From an uncultured Marinobacter sp. (GTDB lineage Bacteria > Pseudomonadota > Gammaproteobacteria > Pseudomonadales > Oleiphilaceae), in contig NZ_CAMYMK010000002.1 of assembly GCF_947259545.1 (NCBI RefSeq), positions 806,001 to 870,000 of the forward strand: a DNA stretch of 64,000 nucleotides, read 5' to 3'. Of the stretch, positions 49,408-60,451 are shown piece by piece; positions within the stretch are counted from its first letter, which is position 1, and each line of letters begins with the position of its first letter. Below the pieces are notes generated by a model. The model saw nothing but the letters and a program-made list of their open reading frames with translations. It was not told where the DNA came from and searched no databases. Made by a program: the position numbers and the translations under genes.

Positions 49408-49878
49408 TCAGCTGTTACCATCCAACATGCGGCTGTAGAGAGTCTGGGCATCGGTACACTGCCGCAGCTGATCGCAAAATCCACGATCGTTGAACTTCTC
49501 AGCCAACTGACTCAACAGTTCCAGGTGTTCGCTGGTGGCCTCTTTGGGGACAATCAGAGCAAACACCAGGTCCACTGGCTGATTATCAATGGCATCAAAG
49601 CCAACCCCTTCTTCCAGGGTCAGCAGCACACCAACCACCCGATCAAGCCCGTCAAGACGGCAGTGAGGAATGGCAATGCCCTGGCCGATGCCAGTGCTGC
49701 CGAGCCGCTCCCGAGAAATCAGGTTGTTGAAGATCTGGGTTTCACTAAGGGAGGAATCCTGCTGATTCACCTCCTCGGCAATAAACTCCAGAACCCGTTT
49801 CTTGCTGGACGCGCGAACCCGGCAAAGGGTCAGCTCTGGGGCAAGAATATTTTCGATAGTCAGGGATGTGTCGCTCAT
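49408..49878 (-). CDS. ptsN: Nitrogen regulatory IIA protein PtsN
   Basis: 156 residues; the phosphorylated histidine is in GIAIPHCRLDG. Last carrier of the nitrogen PTS, controlling potassium and other regulators in relatives. The start lacks a good ribosome site, and a strong terminator ends only 19 bases before the ATG, so expression probably depends on read-through or on a hidden promoter. Confidence 0.95.
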   Translation of the reverse strand: MSDTSLTIENILAPELTLCRVRASSKKRVLEFIAEEVNQQDSSLSETQIFNNLISRERLGSTGIGQGIAIPHCRLDGLDRVVGVLLTLEEGVGFDAIDNQPVDLVFALIVPKEATSEHLELLSQLAEKFNDRGFCDQLRQCTDAQTLYSRMLDGNS

Positions 49879-49897
49879 GAATCGACTGCAATTCCGT

Positions 49898-49930
49898 AAA
49901 AAAAAGGCTGCGGCACGTACATGCCGCAGC
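49898..49930 (-). terminator. Strong intrinsic terminator between hpf and ptsN
   Basis: On the minus strand a perfect 9-bp GC-rich stem GCTGCGGCA/TGCCGCAGC (49930-49922 with 49915-49907) is followed by C and eight T (49905-49898). It lies 32 bases after the hpf stop and just before ptsN within an otherwise co-directional gene cluster. Confidence 0.92.
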
Positions 49931-49962
49931 TCGATTAGGTTGAATGCCTGGATAACGGTATC

Positions 49963-50271
49963 TTAACGGGCACCATTACCATGCATACGATCGATGTTCT
50001 TTTCCTTGTGTTTGAGAATCTGACGATCCAGCTTGTCAATCAGCGAGTCAATCGCTGCGTACATGTCGTCGTTCTCAGCCTTTGCGTGAATCTCACCACC
50101 AATCACGTGGAGTGTCGCCTCAGCCATTTGCCTCACCTTTTCCACCTGAAGCGTCACCTGGCAGTTGCTGATGTGGTCAAAATGGCGCTCGAGCTTTTCA
50201 AACTTGCCTGATACGTAATCTTTCAGAGAGGGAGTCAGTTCTACGTGATGGCCTGAAATATTGAGTTGCAT
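49963..50271 (-). CDS. hpf: Ribosome hibernation promoting factor
   Basis: 102 residues, the short HPF type that helps form 100S ribosome dimers with RMF. Contains MQLNISGHHVELTPSLKDYV and DDMYAAIDSLIDKLDRQI. AGGAG lies six bases upstream of the ATG. Follows rpoN, as in most gammaproteobacteria. Confidence 0.95.
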   Translation of the reverse strand: MQLNISGHHVELTPSLKDYVSGKFEKLERHFDHISNCQVTLQVEKVRQMAEATLHVIGGEIHAKAENDDMYAAIDSLIDKLDRQILKHKEKNIDRMHGNGAR

Positions 50272-50355
50272 AGGCGTCTCCTGTCGTCATCATGCCGGTC
50301 CCGGTTGAGGGCCAGCGGTGTGCCGGCATTATTCCTGCCGGCGGATCCAGTCGGG

Positions 50356-51876
50356 TTAAACAAGCCGTTTCCGTTCATTGGATGGCGGGATGTGCATAGC
50401 CTCTCGATATTTGGCTACGGTCCGCCTGGCTACCTTGATACCCTGTTCTCCTAGCATGGCTGCAATTTTGCTATCGCTCAATGGCTTTTTCGGAGTTTCT
50501 GCTGCGATCAGTTTCTTGATCATGGCACGGATCGCGGTGGAGGAACACTCTCCGCCTTCATCGGTACTGACATGGCTTGAAAAAAAGTACTTTAATTCGA
50601 AAATGCCACGAGGTGTGTGCATGTATTTCTGGGTGGTCACCCGGGAAATGGTGGACTCGTGCATTTCCACGGCCTGGGCGATGTCCGAGAGGATCAGCGG
50701 TTTCATAGCTTCTTCGCCGTGATCCAGGAAGCCCTGCTGATGCTCGACAATACGAGTCGCCACCTTGAGCAGTGTTTCGTTACGGCTTTGCAGGCTCTTG
50801 ATGAACCACTTGGCCTCCTGAAGCTGGTCCCGCAGGTAGGTGTTGTCGGCGCTGCTGTCCGCGCGCTTGATCAGGGAAGCGTAGCTGGCATTGACGCGGA
50901 TCCGCGGCGCGATGTCAGGATTGAGCTCAACCCGCCAGCGACCGTTGTGTTTGCGGACCATGACGTCGGGAATGACGTAGTCCGGTTCCGCCTGATCCAC
51001 CGAATCGCCCGGGCGCGGGTTGAGACTGGTGATCAGGGCCAGCACTTCCCGCAGCTGGTCTTCCTTCAGGCGGCTGCGGCGCAGCAACTGTGCGTAATCC
51101 CGGTTGCCCAGCAGGTTGATGTAATGGGTGATGACCAGTCGTGCCTGGGCCAGCCAAGGAGTGTCCGGCGGCAGCTGGTTCAACTGGATCAGCAGGCATT
51201 CCTGCAGGTCGCAGGCAAAGACGCCGGGCGGATCAAAGTGCTGCAGGCGATGCAGCACGGCTTCCACTTCATCCAGTTCCAGCGGGTCGTCTTCGGTTTC
51301 GTCCAGCAGTCCGGAGTGTATCTCCTCTATGGACGACGTCAGGTAACCGCGCTCATCCACTGCATCCATCAGGGCGTGGGCAATCGCCTGATCCCGTTCG
51401 CTCAGGGGCGTCAGGTTCAGCTGCCATTCGAGATGATCCTGCAGGGTTTCGGTCGGCGAGTTACGGGTTTCGAAGTCGCTGTCGTTCTCGTCGTCGTTGC
51501 GTGGTGCGGCCGCAGGCGCTGACTGGTAAATGTCATCCCAGGCGGTGTCTACCGGCAGGTCATCGGGAATGTTATCGGGAATGTCGTTTTCGGACGCCCA
51601 GTCGGGGCCGTTTTCGGATTCATCCCAGTCGGAGGAGGACTCAGTCGCCGAGGCCGTTTCTTCTGTCTTCTGAGGCTCCTCGCTGTCCTGCTCGGCCGCA
51701 TTGGCATCCGGGACGTCGTCGTCTTCTGACGTTTCCAGCATGGGGTTGGAGTCCAGTGCCTGCTGGATTTCCTGCTGAAGGTCCAGCGTGGAAAGTTGCA
51801 GCAGTTTGATCGCCTGCTGCAACTGAGGCGTCATGGTCAGGCTTTGACCCAGCTTTAACTGTAATGACGCTTTCAT
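50356..51876 (-). CDS. rpoN: RNA polymerase sigma-54 factor
   Basis: 506 residues from ATG 51876 ([20 protein letters not shown], the Gln-rich activator-contact region). An acidic region II follows, and the RpoN box [10 protein letters not shown] is near the C-terminus, reading -24 promoter DNA. ATG 51882 is the alternative start. The 156-base gap from lptB holds several dyads. Confidence 0.97.
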   Translation of the reverse strand: MKASLQLKLGQSLTMTPQLQQAIKLLQLSTLDLQQEIQQALDSNPMLETSEDDDVPDANAAEQDSEEPQKTEETASATESSSDWDESENGPDWASENDIPDNIPDDLPVDTAWDDIYQSAPAAAPRNDDENDSDFETRNSPTETLQDHLEWQLNLTPLSERDQAIAHALMDAVDERGYLTSSIEEIHSGLLDETEDDPLELDEVEAVLHRLQHFDPPGVFACDLQECLLIQLNQLPPDTPWLAQARLVITHYINLLGNRDYAQLLRRSRLKEDQLREVLALITSLNPRPGDSVDQAEPDYVIPDVMVRKHNGRWRVELNPDIAPRIRVNASYASLIKRADSSADNTYLRDQLQEAKWFIKSLQSRNETLLKVATRIVEHQQGFLDHGEEAMKPLILSDIAQAVEMHESTISRVTTQKYMHTPRGIFELKYFFSSHVSTDEGGECSSTAIRAMIKKLIAAETPKKPLSDSKIAAMLGEQGIKVARRTVAKYREAMHIPPSNERKRLV

Positions 51877-51952
51877 AACCATGGTTCAGGATCCGTCACT
51901 CAGTAACGAGTGATTGCATAAAAATTCGTTGTATGTTGGCTACTTGCCAGAC

Positions 51953-52013
51953 CAAGCAAGTTCTTTGCCGAGTGTACTTGCTTGTCATCACCATGACAAT
52001 TGGGCCATGGTGA
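51953..52013. promoter_or_regulatory. Overlapping dyads between lptB and rpoN
   Basis: Three overlapping perfect inverted repeats: CAAGCAAGT (51953-51961) with ACTTGCTTG (51976-51984); TTGTCAT (51982-51988) with ATGACAA (51993-51999); TCACCATG (51988-51995) with CATGGTGA (52006-52013). They cannot all form at once, which resembles a switch or nested operators. CACTC...GAGTG (51898-51913) is a fourth, closer to rpoN. No T-run. Confidence 0.5.
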
Positions 52014-52038
52014 AAGCCGTCGCGGAATATGACACCGG

Positions 52039-52764
52039 TCAAAGGCGGAACTCATTGCCAAGGTAGACCTCTTTCACCTTCTGGTTGGCCAGGATTTCCT
52101 CCGAATTGCCGGAAGCGATGATGTGGCCACCTGAAACGATATAGGCATTTTCGCAAATATCCAGGGTTTCACGCACGTTGTGGTCGGTGATCAATACCCC
52201 GATACCCTTGTCCCGCAGGTGCCGGATTATATGCTTGATGTCACTGACCGAAATGGGGTCCACGCCGGCAAAGGGCTCATCCAGCAGGATGAATGCCGGT
52301 TCCATGGCCAGCGCCCGGGCAATTTCCACCCGGCGTCGTTCACCACCGGAGAGGGCCATCCCCATGCTGTCGCGGATGTGTGTAATGTGGAACTCTGCCA
52401 GTAACTCTTCCAGTTTGGCCTCGCGGTCCGCCCGCTTGAGTTCCTTGCGAGTCTCCAGGATCGACATGATGTTGTCCCGCACCGTCAGCTTGCGGAACAC
52501 TGACGCTTCCTGGGGCAGGTAGCCGATCCCCTTGCGGGCCCGGCCATGCATAGGCAGGGGCGTAATGTCCTTGCTGTCGATGGTGATACGGCCGTGATCA
52601 GCAGGTACCAGGCCCACGATCATATAGAAACAGGTGGTTTTGCCCGCGCCATTGGGGCCCAACAGGCCGACGATTTCGCCACTGCGAATCTCCAGGGAGA
52701 CATCAAGGACCACTTTCTTGTGCTTGTAGCTTTTTGCCAGATTACTGGCCCTGAGAACTGCCAT
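52039..52764 (-). CDS. lptB: LPS export ABC transporter ATPase LptB
   Basis: 241-residue ATPase powering LPS extraction by LptFG. Walker [10 protein letters not shown], signature LSGGERRR, Walker [14 protein letters not shown]. Overlaps the end of lptA by 23 bases. LptF and LptG are not in this window. Confidence 0.97.
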   Translation of the reverse strand: MAVLRASNLAKSYKHKKVVLDVSLEIRSGEIVGLLGPNGAGKTTCFYMIVGLVPADHGRITIDSKDITPLPMHGRARKGIGYLPQEASVFRKLTVRDNIMSILETRKELKRADREAKLEELLAEFHITHIRDSMGMALSGGERRRVEIARALAMEPAFILLDEPFAGVDPISVSDIKHIIRHLRDKGIGVLITDHNVRETLDICENAYIVSGGHIIASGNSEEILANQKVKEVYLGNEFRL

Positions 52765-53299
52765 CCGAATCCTGTCTGTTTTGGCTACTGCGTGGCTGGA
52801 TAATCATTTCAACGCGGCCATTGCCGTTGTCGTCGTTGGCCGCCCCTTCTGCTGTGACCACACGGTCGACGCTATCATAATGAATGATGTCGCCGCGGAA
52901 CAGGTTGCCGTTCTGCTCGATGACGGCTTTCCGTTTAAAGGTCAGCCGGCTTTCCGGGGCCGAGTAGATGATGTTGAGGGCGCGGGCATCGGTTTCCCCC
53001 TGTCCATCGCGAGCGGGTTGCCGATAATGGGCGGGCTTGCCCGTGGCCTCAATACGCCGCAGACCTTCTGCATCGCGGTAGAGGGTCACCTTGTCAGCGG
53101 TTAGCTCGGTCGCACCCTGGGTGAGATGAACATTGCCGGTGTAGGTGGCAACGCCTTTGCTGTCATCCAGTCGTGCGCTGTTGGCCTTGACCGAGATCGG
53201 GACGTCCGAATCGAGGCTGAAAGCAACAGCGGAGCCTGCGAACAGGCATGCTGCCAGCGCTGCGGCAAGGTTACGGATTGGCTTGTTGGCCAGGCTCAT
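52742..53299 (-). CDS. lptA: LPS transport periplasmic protein LptA
   Basis: 185 residues from ATG 53299 ([20 protein letters not shown], a signal peptide with cleavage after AVA). The beta-jellyroll domain ([20 protein letters not shown]) forms the periplasmic LPS bridge with LptC and LptD. Start region overlaps the end of lptC by 29 bases and its own end overlaps lptB. Confidence 0.95.
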   Translation of the reverse strand: MSLANKPIRNLAAALAACLFAGSAVAFSLDSDVPISVKANSARLDDSKGVATYTGNVHLTQGATELTADKVTLYRDAEGLRRIEATGKPAHYRQPARDGQGETDARALNIIYSAPESRLTFKRKAVIEQNGNLFRGDIIHYDSVDRVVTAEGAANDDNGNGRVEMIIQPRSSQNRQDSDGSSQGQ

Positions 53300-53885
53300 A
53301 GCGTCCTTCCACCTGTGAGTTGAGTTCGAGAATGCGGTCATCAATCCAGGCCTTCATCCCGGTTGCACGGGTCACGCTGAACGAATCGGTCAGCTCCACC
53401 GGAGCGTCGGTGTAGACGGTGTTTTTGCTATTATCCAGTGTCAGTCTGGACGTTGTCAGTGTGCCCTGGCGGTCGCCGGACCTGCGAATTACCTGAACGT
53501 TGCCTTCCAGATGAAGCAGGCCTTTTCCTTCTCGAAAGGTCCCGGAGTCCGCGCTTAAATACCACGGCTCTTCTTCACCCTCGCCGAACAACTCTGCCCT
53601 GGGTGATTCCATAATAGCCTTGTTCTGCGCTTCAAACTGTTCAATACGCGGGCTCTCAAAGCGTACGCTGAGCTTGCCGTTTTCATCGTAGGAAAGGTAG
53701 CGGCCATTGACGACAAAGCCATCAGGCTCGGATTGCCCTCTCAGCGCTGCTGCGTCCACCGGTTCCTGCGGTTCGTCACTCTGCCACAACATCATGACCA
53801 GGGCCACAGCGGCGCAGCCCAGCGCCAGGGTTCTCAGCCAGGGCCGGTCGACCAGTAGCAGGGTGGGGAGCAGGTTGCCTCTCAT
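53271..53885 (-). CDS. lptC: LPS export protein LptC
   Basis: 204 residues with one N-terminal membrane helix (LALGCAAVALVMMLW) and a periplasmic jellyroll domain. It passes LPS from LptB2FG to LptA. Sits between kdsC and lptA, overlapping lptA. Confidence 0.94.
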   Translation of the reverse strand: MRGNLLPTLLLVDRPWLRTLALGCAAVALVMMLWQSDEPQEPVDAAALRGQSEPDGFVVNGRYLSYDENGKLSVRFESPRIEQFEAQNKAIMESPRAELFGEGEEEPWYLSADSGTFREGKGLLHLEGNVQVIRRSGDRQGTLTTSRLTLDNSKNTVYTDAPVELTDSFSVTRATGMKAWIDDRILELNSQVEGRYEPGQQANP

Positions 53886-53899
53886 CGCGACAGGATCCT

Positions 53900-54457
53900 T
53901 CAGTCAGCCTGGGTGTAGGCGGCCAGTGTGGCGTCAAGCTGGCCGCAGGCAGTCAGCAGCAGATCGCAGGCCTCACGAACGGCACCGTTGCCGCCGGGAG
54001 CCGAAGTGCATACATCCGCCTGTTCGCGAACCAGCCAGTAACCGTTGGGGACGGTAATGCCCAGACCGGCGAAGCGGATCGCGGGCAGGTCCGGCAGATC
54101 ATCCCCCATATAGGCAATCTCTTCGGGACTGACGCCCAGGGAATCAACCAGTTCCTGCAGCGCCACTTTCTTGTCCTCGCGGCCCTGCATCAGATGGGGG
54201 ATGCCAAGGTCGCTCATACGCTTCTGGGTGAGTGGCGATGTACGCCCGGTAATCACGGCAACGGTAATGCCGGCGGCCATAACCTGCTTCAGGCCCAGTC
54301 CATCCAGGATATTAAAACCCTTCATTTCATCACCGGCGGCGCTGAAAAACAGTTTGCCATCGGTCATGATGCCGTCCACATCCAGGGCCAGCAGTCGGAT
54401 ACGGGCGGCTTTGCCGAGGATGCGGGCGGGCCATTGCGGGCGCAGCGTGTCGGTCAT
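53900..54457 (-). CDS. kdsC: KDO-8-phosphate phosphatase
   Basis: 185-residue HAD phosphatase releasing KDO for LPS inner core. Nucleophile motif LALDVDGIMTDG near residue 22, then ITGRTSPLT and YMGDDLPDLPA. Ten bases follow kdsD. Confidence 0.96.
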   Translation of the reverse strand: MTDTLRPQWPARILGKAARIRLLALDVDGIMTDGKLFFSAAGDEMKGFNILDGLGLKQVMAAGITVAVITGRTSPLTQKRMSDLGIPHLMQGREDKKVALQELVDSLGVSPEEIAYMGDDLPDLPAIRFAGLGITVPNGYWLVREQADVCTSAPGGNGAVREACDLLLTACGQLDATLAAYTQAD

Positions 54458-54467
54458 AGCGTGCTCC

Positions 54468-55466
54468 TCAGATTACGCCGGCGCGAAGCAGGTCGTGCAT
54501 GTTGATGGCACCGACCAAGCGGCCGTTTTCATCGGTGACGGGCAGTGCACTGATCTTCATTTCTTCCATGATATTCAGCGCTTCGGCTGCCAGGTGGTCG
54601 GCCTGAATAGTCTTGCCGTTGTGAGTCATGACCTGATGAATTGGTGTGGTGTGGACGTCAATGGACTTGTCCAGCGTGCGACGCAGGTCACCATCAGTGA
54701 ATACGCCGGTCATGTTGCCGTCTGCGTCTACTACGGTGGTCATGCCCAGCCCCTTGCGGGACATTTCAAGCAACGCGCCGCTAAGGGTGGTGTCGCCAGT
54801 TACCCGGGGAATGCGGTCACCGGTATGCATGATGTCGGAAACCCGCAACAACAGGCGCCGGCCCAGGCTGCCCCCCGGATGGGAAAATGCAAAGTCTTCC
54901 GCACTGAAGCCCCGGGCTTCCAGCAATGCGACAGCCAGGGCATCCCCCATCACCAGAGTGGCGGTAGTACTGGAGGTGGGTGCCAGGCCCAGAGGGCAGG
55001 CTTCCAGGGCAACACTGACGTCGAGGTTGGCCACAGCTTCCTTCGCCAGGGTGGAGTCGGAATTGCCGGTCATGCTGATCAGTGGCGCGCCCATACGGCG
55101 AATCAGCGGCAAGATGGTGACCACTTCACTGGTGTTGCCGCTGTTGGAAAGGGCAATCACCACATCCTGGCCGGTAATCATGCCCAGGTCGCCATGACTC
55201 GCTTCCCCCGGATGTACGAAGAAAGACGGAGTGCCGGTGCTGGCCAGGGTGGCGGCAATCTTGTTGCCAATATGGCCCGATTTGCCCATGCCGGTGACCA
55301 CCACGCGTCCTTTGCACGCCATGATGACCTCGCAGGCACGGACAAAGTGATCGTCAATGCGATCCGAGAGGGCGGCAATGGCGTCTTTCTCGATTTCGAT
55401 GGCCCGGAGGGCCGAGTCCCGGTAGGTCTGCTTGATGTCGGCTATGGATTTGTTGCTGTCGCTCAT
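54468..55466 (-). CDS. kdsD: Arabinose-5-phosphate isomerase
   Basis: 332 residues from ATG 55466 (SDSNKSIADIKQT). A SIS domain (VVTGMGKSGHIGNKIAATLA, FVHPGEASHGDLG) and two CBS domains. It converts ribulose-5-phosphate to arabinose-5-phosphate, the first step towards KDO. First gene of the minus-strand kdsD-kdsC-lptCAB run, divergent from mlaF. Confidence 0.96.
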   Translation of the reverse strand: MSDSNKSIADIKQTYRDSALRAIEIEKDAIAALSDRIDDHFVRACEVIMACKGRVVVTGMGKSGHIGNKIAATLASTGTPSFFVHPGEASHGDLGMITGQDVVIALSNSGNTSEVVTILPLIRRMGAPLISMTGNSDSTLAKEAVANLDVSVALEACPLGLAPTSSTTATLVMGDALAVALLEARGFSAEDFAFSHPGGSLGRRLLLRVSDIMHTGDRIPRVTGDTTLSGALLEMSRKGLGMTTVVDADGNMTGVFTDGDLRRTLDKSIDVHTTPIHQVMTHNGKTIQADHLAAEALNIMEEMKISALPVTDENGRLVGAINMHDLLRAGVI

Positions 55467-55519
55467 GGTGTTTCCGGCTCGCACCTTGTCGTCATTGGGG
55501 CTCAGGATGAATTGGCGAG

Positions 55520-55528
55520 AGTATATCA
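55520..55528 (-). promoter_or_regulatory. Candidate extended -10 promoter of kdsD operon
   Basis: The minus strand reads TGATATACT: an extended -10 (TG-N-TATACT) about 55 bases before the kdsD ATG. No clear -35, as is usual for this promoter type. Confidence 0.45.
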
Positions 55529-55598
55529 CTTCACGAGGCTACGGGGCCTTGTTCAGGGAAACTGATCATTGCCATCAGGACATTTTGTGAAGGACCGA

Positions 55599-55627
55599 TT
55601 GAGCTTCCAACCGGCTTCGCATAATGT
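55599..55627 (+). promoter_or_regulatory. Candidate promoter of mlaFEDCB
   Basis: TTGAGC (55599-55604), a 17-base spacer and TAATGT (55622-55627), 27 bases before the mlaF ATG. The spacing is good; the -10 match is moderate. Confidence 0.45.
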
Positions 55628-55653
55628 ATGCGCCTGATCGAAAGGGATGGCTT

Positions 55654-56466
55654 ATGGCTTCGGAAGCATACATAACATTGACGGATGTGGTCTTTTCACG
55701 CTCGGGCCGGCGTATATTTGATGGTGTGACCCTCGAAATTCCCCGTGGCAAGACTACCGCCATCATGGGGCCGAGCGGAACCGGCAAGACCACCCTGTTG
55801 CGGCTGATCGGCGGTCAGTTGAAGCCGGATTCCGGCACCATCATGGTGGCGGGCGAGAATGTGCCCAAGCTTAGACGCAAGGCTCTGTATACGTTGCGGG
55901 AAAAAATGGGCATGTTGTTCCAGAGCGGTGCCCTGTTTACCGATCTCAGCGCATTCGAGAACGTTGCTTTTCCCTTGCGTGTCCATACCTCCCTGCCGGA
56001 AGACATGATCCGCGATATCGTGCTGATGAAACTGGAGGCTGTCGGGCTCCGGGGGGCGAGGGATCTGATGCCCTCTGAGCTGTCCGGTGGGATGACCCGT
56101 CGCGTGGCACTTGCCCGCAGCATTGCGCTGGACCCGGAACTGATCATGTACGACGAGCCCTTTGCCGGACAGGATCCGATTGCCATGGGGGTGCTGGTCA
56201 AACTGATCCGTGACCTCAACAGTTCCATGGGGCTGACCAGCGTGCTGGTGTCCCACGATGTGCCGGAATCCCTGAGTATCTGCCATTACGCCTGCATCAT
56301 TGCTGATGGCCAGATTATTGGCGAAGGGACGCCGGATGAATTAAGGCAGCACCCGTCCGAGCGAGTGCAGCAGTTCCTGCAGGGGCAGCCGGATGGTCCC
56401 GTGCCATTTAACTACCCGGCTCCGGATGCAGGGTCGGACTGGGGACTCACCGGAGGCCTCAAATGA
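55654..56466 (+). CDS. mlaF: Phospholipid transport ATPase MlaF
   Basis: 270-residue ATPase of the MlaFEDB complex that keeps phospholipids out of the outer leaflet. Walker [10 protein letters not shown], signature [13 protein letters not shown], Walker [17 protein letters not shown] 55654 is preferred over 55624 because it follows AAAGGGA. Overlaps mlaE by four bases. Confidence 0.96.
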   Translation: MASEAYITLTDVVFSRSGRRIFDGVTLEIPRGKTTAIMGPSGTGKTTLLRLIGGQLKPDSGTIMVAGENVPKLRRKALYTLREKMGMLFQSGALFTDLSAFENVAFPLRVHTSLPEDMIRDIVLMKLEAVGLRGARDLMPSELSGGMTRRVALARSIALDPELIMYDEPFAGQDPIAMGVLVKLIRDLNSSMGLTSVLVSHDVPESLSICHYACIIADGQIIGEGTPDELRQHPSERVQQFLQGQPDGPVPFNYPAPDAGSDWGLTGGLK

Positions 56467-57245
56467 TGGATCGGATCGCCGCGCTCGGCCGATTGGGGTT
56501 TGATATCGTGGCCACGGTTGGCCGTGCAGGCTATTTTCTTGGGGGTGCCCTGGCTGGGGTTCCGAAACCTGCGGTCGGGTTTCCATTACTGGTTCGCCAA
56601 CTCTATTCCGTTGGGGTGCTGTCCCTGGCGATCGTTGTGGTGTCTGGCCTGTTTATCGGCATGGTGCTGGGACTGCAGGGCTATACCATTCTCAGTGATT
56701 ATGGCTCAGAAGCGGCGGTCGGTCAGATGATCGCTCTGACACTGGTGCGGGAGCTGGGGCCGGTCGTGACGGCGCTGTTATTCGCGGGGCGGGCCGGCTC
56801 GGCCCTGACCGCTGAGATAGGCCTGATGAAGGCGACGGAGCAGCTGTCCAGCATGGAAATGATGGGGGTGGATCCTCTGAGGCGGGTGATTGCTCCCAGG
56901 TTATGGGCCGGTTTTATCGCGATGCCAATCCTGGCCGTCATCTTCTCGGTGGTTGGTATATGGGGCGGCATGCTGGTGAGCGTCGATTGGCTGGGCGTAT
57001 TCGAGGGTGCATTCTGGGGTAATATGCAGTCATCGGTCAGCTTTGTGGATGACGTGCTGAACGGCGTGGTGAAAACCGTGGTATTCGGGTTCGTCTGCAC
57101 CTGGATTGCCGTGTTTCAGGGTTATGATTGCGTGCCGACTTCTGCCGGCATCAGTTCGGCCACCACCAAAACCGTTGTGTATTCATCGTTGGCCGTTCTC
57201 GGCCTGGATTTTGTGCTTACTGCCGTCATGTTCGGGAATTTCTGA
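56463..57245 (+). CDS. mlaE: Phospholipid transport permease MlaE
   Basis: 260-residue inner-membrane permease with five to six helices and the family stretch [20 protein letters not shown]. Start overlaps mlaF (ATGA). Works with MlaF, MlaD and MlaB. Confidence 0.96.
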   Translation: MMDRIAALGRLGFDIVATVGRAGYFLGGALAGVPKPAVGFPLLVRQLYSVGVLSLAIVVVSGLFIGMVLGLQGYTILSDYGSEAAVGQMIALTLVRELGPVVTALLFAGRAGSALTAEIGLMKATEQLSSMEMMGVDPLRRVIAPRLWAGFIAMPILAVIFSVVGIWGGMLVSVDWLGVFEGAFWGNMQSSVSFVDDVLNGVVKTVVFGFVCTWIAVFQGYDCVPTSAGISSATTKTVVYSSLAVLGLDFVLTAVMFGNF

Positions 57246-57302
57246 CCCGGAATTGCGGCGCGAATACAGCAGGATTGACCAGAACTTAATCGGGAGCCGG
57301 AT

Positions 57303-57752
57303 ATGGCACAGAGAACCACGGAAATCATCACCGGCCTGTTTATGATCGCAGGGCTTGCAGCGGTGCTGGTTCTGGCATTGCAGGTGAGCGGATTGTCACC
57401 CAAAAGCGCAGGTGACACGTATACCCTGTATGCCAACTTCAATGACGTTGGCGGCATTTCGCCACGGGGCAAAGTCGCCATGGCGGGCGTCAAGGTGGGC
57501 TCGGTTCGCAGTGTGACCCTGGACAAGGAGACCTTCCAGGCCAGGGTGGAACTTGCCATTGACGCTGACGTGGACAACATCCCGGCGGACAGCTCAGCGG
57601 TAATACGTACATCCGGCATACTCGGGGATCAGTACATTGATATTTCCATCGGTGGAGACATGGAGTCCCTGAATCCCGGAGACAGCTTTTATTCAACCCA
57701 GTCGGCCATGAATCTTGAGCGCCTGATAACCAACTTTGCGTCGGGTAAATAG
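57303..57752 (+). CDS. mlaD: MCE-domain lipid-binding protein MlaD
   Basis: 149 residues: one N-terminal helix (ITGLFMIAGLAAVLVLAL) and a single MCE domain (YTLYANFNDVGGISPRGKVA). Its hexameric ring connects MlaE with the periplasmic carrier MlaC. GGGAG lies about ten bases before the ATG. Confidence 0.95.
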   Translation: MAQRTTEIITGLFMIAGLAAVLVLALQVSGLSPKSAGDTYTLYANFNDVGGISPRGKVAMAGVKVGSVRSVTLDKETFQARVELAIDADVDNIPADSSAVIRTSGILGDQYIDISIGGDMESLNPGDSFYSTQSAMNLERLITNFASGK

Positions 57753-57791
57753 TGCGAGAGAAAAGGATCTGAAACGTTACAGGAGAAAAAC

Positions 57792-58448
57792 ATGGTATTG
57801 ATCAGACGCGGCATGCTTTTTATGGCATTCCTGATGGCAGCAGCCCTGGTGCTTCCGGCCCACGCAGGTCAGGAAGAAGACCTTGTAAAGTATGTGGATG
57901 AAAACACCCAGCGCCTGGTGGACAAGCTGAACGAGGAGAAGGGCCTGTATGAGAGAGACCCTGAGGCCTTTTACATCAGTATGGATCAGGAACTGCGGGA
58001 ATTCGTGGACTTCCGCCGGATCGCTGCCCGAGTCATGGGAAGGTATGCGCGCCAGACGTCTCCGGAACAGCGGGATGAGTTCGTTGAAAAATTCAAGCGC
58101 AGCTTGTTCGACAGCTATGCCCAGGCCCTTGTGAGCGCCAACGATTTCGCCATTGAGGTGAAAGACGCGGAGATCCACCCCAATAACGCGGAGCGGGCCT
58201 CCGTGCAGATGGAGGTGCTCACCGCCAGTGGCAACCGGTACCCGGTCACTTACTCCATGTATAAAAATGATGACGGTCGATGGATGATGGAGAACGTCAT
58301 CGTCGAAGGCATCAATATCGGCCTGGCCTTCCGTGACCGGTTTGCCCAGGAAATGGAGCAGAATCGCGGTGAAGTGCAGGCTGTGATCGATAGTTGGGAT
58401 GGCGCTGTGGACAGTCTCAACCTGGATGAAGAAGTGGATAACTCATGA
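57792..58448 (+). CDS. mlaC: Periplasmic phospholipid carrier MlaC
   Basis: 218 residues with a signal peptide (LFMAFLMAAALVLPAHAG). Shuttles phospholipids between the MlaA-porin complex and MlaD. MlaA is not in the window. Overlaps mlaB by four bases (ATGA). Confidence 0.94.
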   Translation: MVLIRRGMLFMAFLMAAALVLPAHAGQEEDLVKYVDENTQRLVDKLNEEKGLYERDPEAFYISMDQELREFVDFRRIAARVMGRYARQTSPEQRDEFVEKFKRSLFDSYAQALVSANDFAIEVKDAEIHPNNAERASVQMEVLTASGNRYPVTYSMYKNDDGRWMMENVIVEGINIGLAFRDRFAQEMEQNRGEVQAVIDSWDGAVDSLNLDEEVDNS

Positions 58449-58765
58449 CTTCGGGCGCCCGGGTTGAGCTCAGTGGCGACATCCTGAAAGTGAGCGGGTC
58501 TGTCGATCCGCTCACGGTGGTGTCCTTCAGAAAGCAGGGCGAGGCACTGATCCGGTCAGCTTCCGGAGACCTGACTGTCGATCTGAGTGCCATGGAAACA
58601 GCGCACAGCGTGGTTCTGTCGTTGTTGCTTTGCTGGCAGCGATGCGCCGGGGAGTTCGGCCGTTCGCTGTCATTCACTGGCGTCAGTGCCCGTCTCTATT
58701 CGCTGGCCGCTCTCAGCAACCTTGAAGAGCAGTTGACTGGTTTCCAGCCCGATAAGTCCGCCTGA
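58445..58765 (+). CDS. mlaB: STAS-domain protein MlaB
   Basis: 106-residue single STAS domain that stabilises MlaF. Key part DLTVDLSAMETAHSVVLSLLL. The usual STAS-type serine/threonine place reads AHSVV. Last gene of mlaFEDCB. Confidence 0.9.
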   Translation: MTSGARVELSGDILKVSGSVDPLTVVSFRKQGEALIRSASGDLTVDLSAMETAHSVVLSLLLCWQRCAGEFGRSLSFTGVSARLYSLAALSNLEEQLTGFQPDKSA

Positions 58766-58822
58766 AACATCCCCGCTAATCTTCACGTTCTTCGTTCTCT
58801 CCATTCTGTCATTCTCTGCTGG

Positions 58823-58851
58823 CTGACCCGGGCCGCGTAATTGGTTACAAT
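58823..58851 (+). promoter_or_regulatory. Candidate promoter of ibaG-murA-hisG
   Basis: CTGACC (58823-58828), 17-base spacer, TACAAT (58846-58851), about 35 bases before the ibaG ATG. Good -10 and spacing. Confidence 0.5.
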
Positions 58852-58886
58852 CTCGCCCCTGATCTATAAACACCCGAGGAATGACT

Positions 58887-59129
58887 ATGGAAGCCGCCGA
58901 AGTTACCGAACTGGTAAAACAGGCCCTGCCGGATTGCGAAGTGCAGGTTCAGGTCGATGGCAACCATTATATGGTTGTCGTGGTAGGGGAGGTTTTTGAA
59001 GGCCTGTCCACCATCAAACGGCAGCAAATGATCAACAAGGTGCTTTTCCAGCACATTATGGACGGCACCATACACGCCCTGCATCCGAAAGCATTTACCC
59101 CGGCTGAATGGGCCGCGCGCCAGGGCTGA
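58887..59129 (+). CDS. ibaG: BolA-family protein IbaG
   Basis: 80 residues from ATG 58887; GAGGA lies seven bases before it and abuts the other ATG at 58881, which is rejected. BolA-like fold with HYMVVVVGEVFEGLSTIKRQ and the His near HIMDGTIHALHPKAF. Partner of monothiol glutaredoxins in iron-sulfur handling. Usual neighbour of murA. Confidence 0.93.
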   Translation: MEAAEVTELVKQALPDCEVQVQVDGNHYMVVVVGEVFEGLSTIKRQQMINKVLFQHIMDGTIHALHPKAFTPAEWAARQG

Positions 59130-59132
59130 TAG

Positions 59133-60422
<1,290 letters not shown>

Positions 60423-60451
60423 TCGAAACGGATCAGAAACCGGAAGGACGC

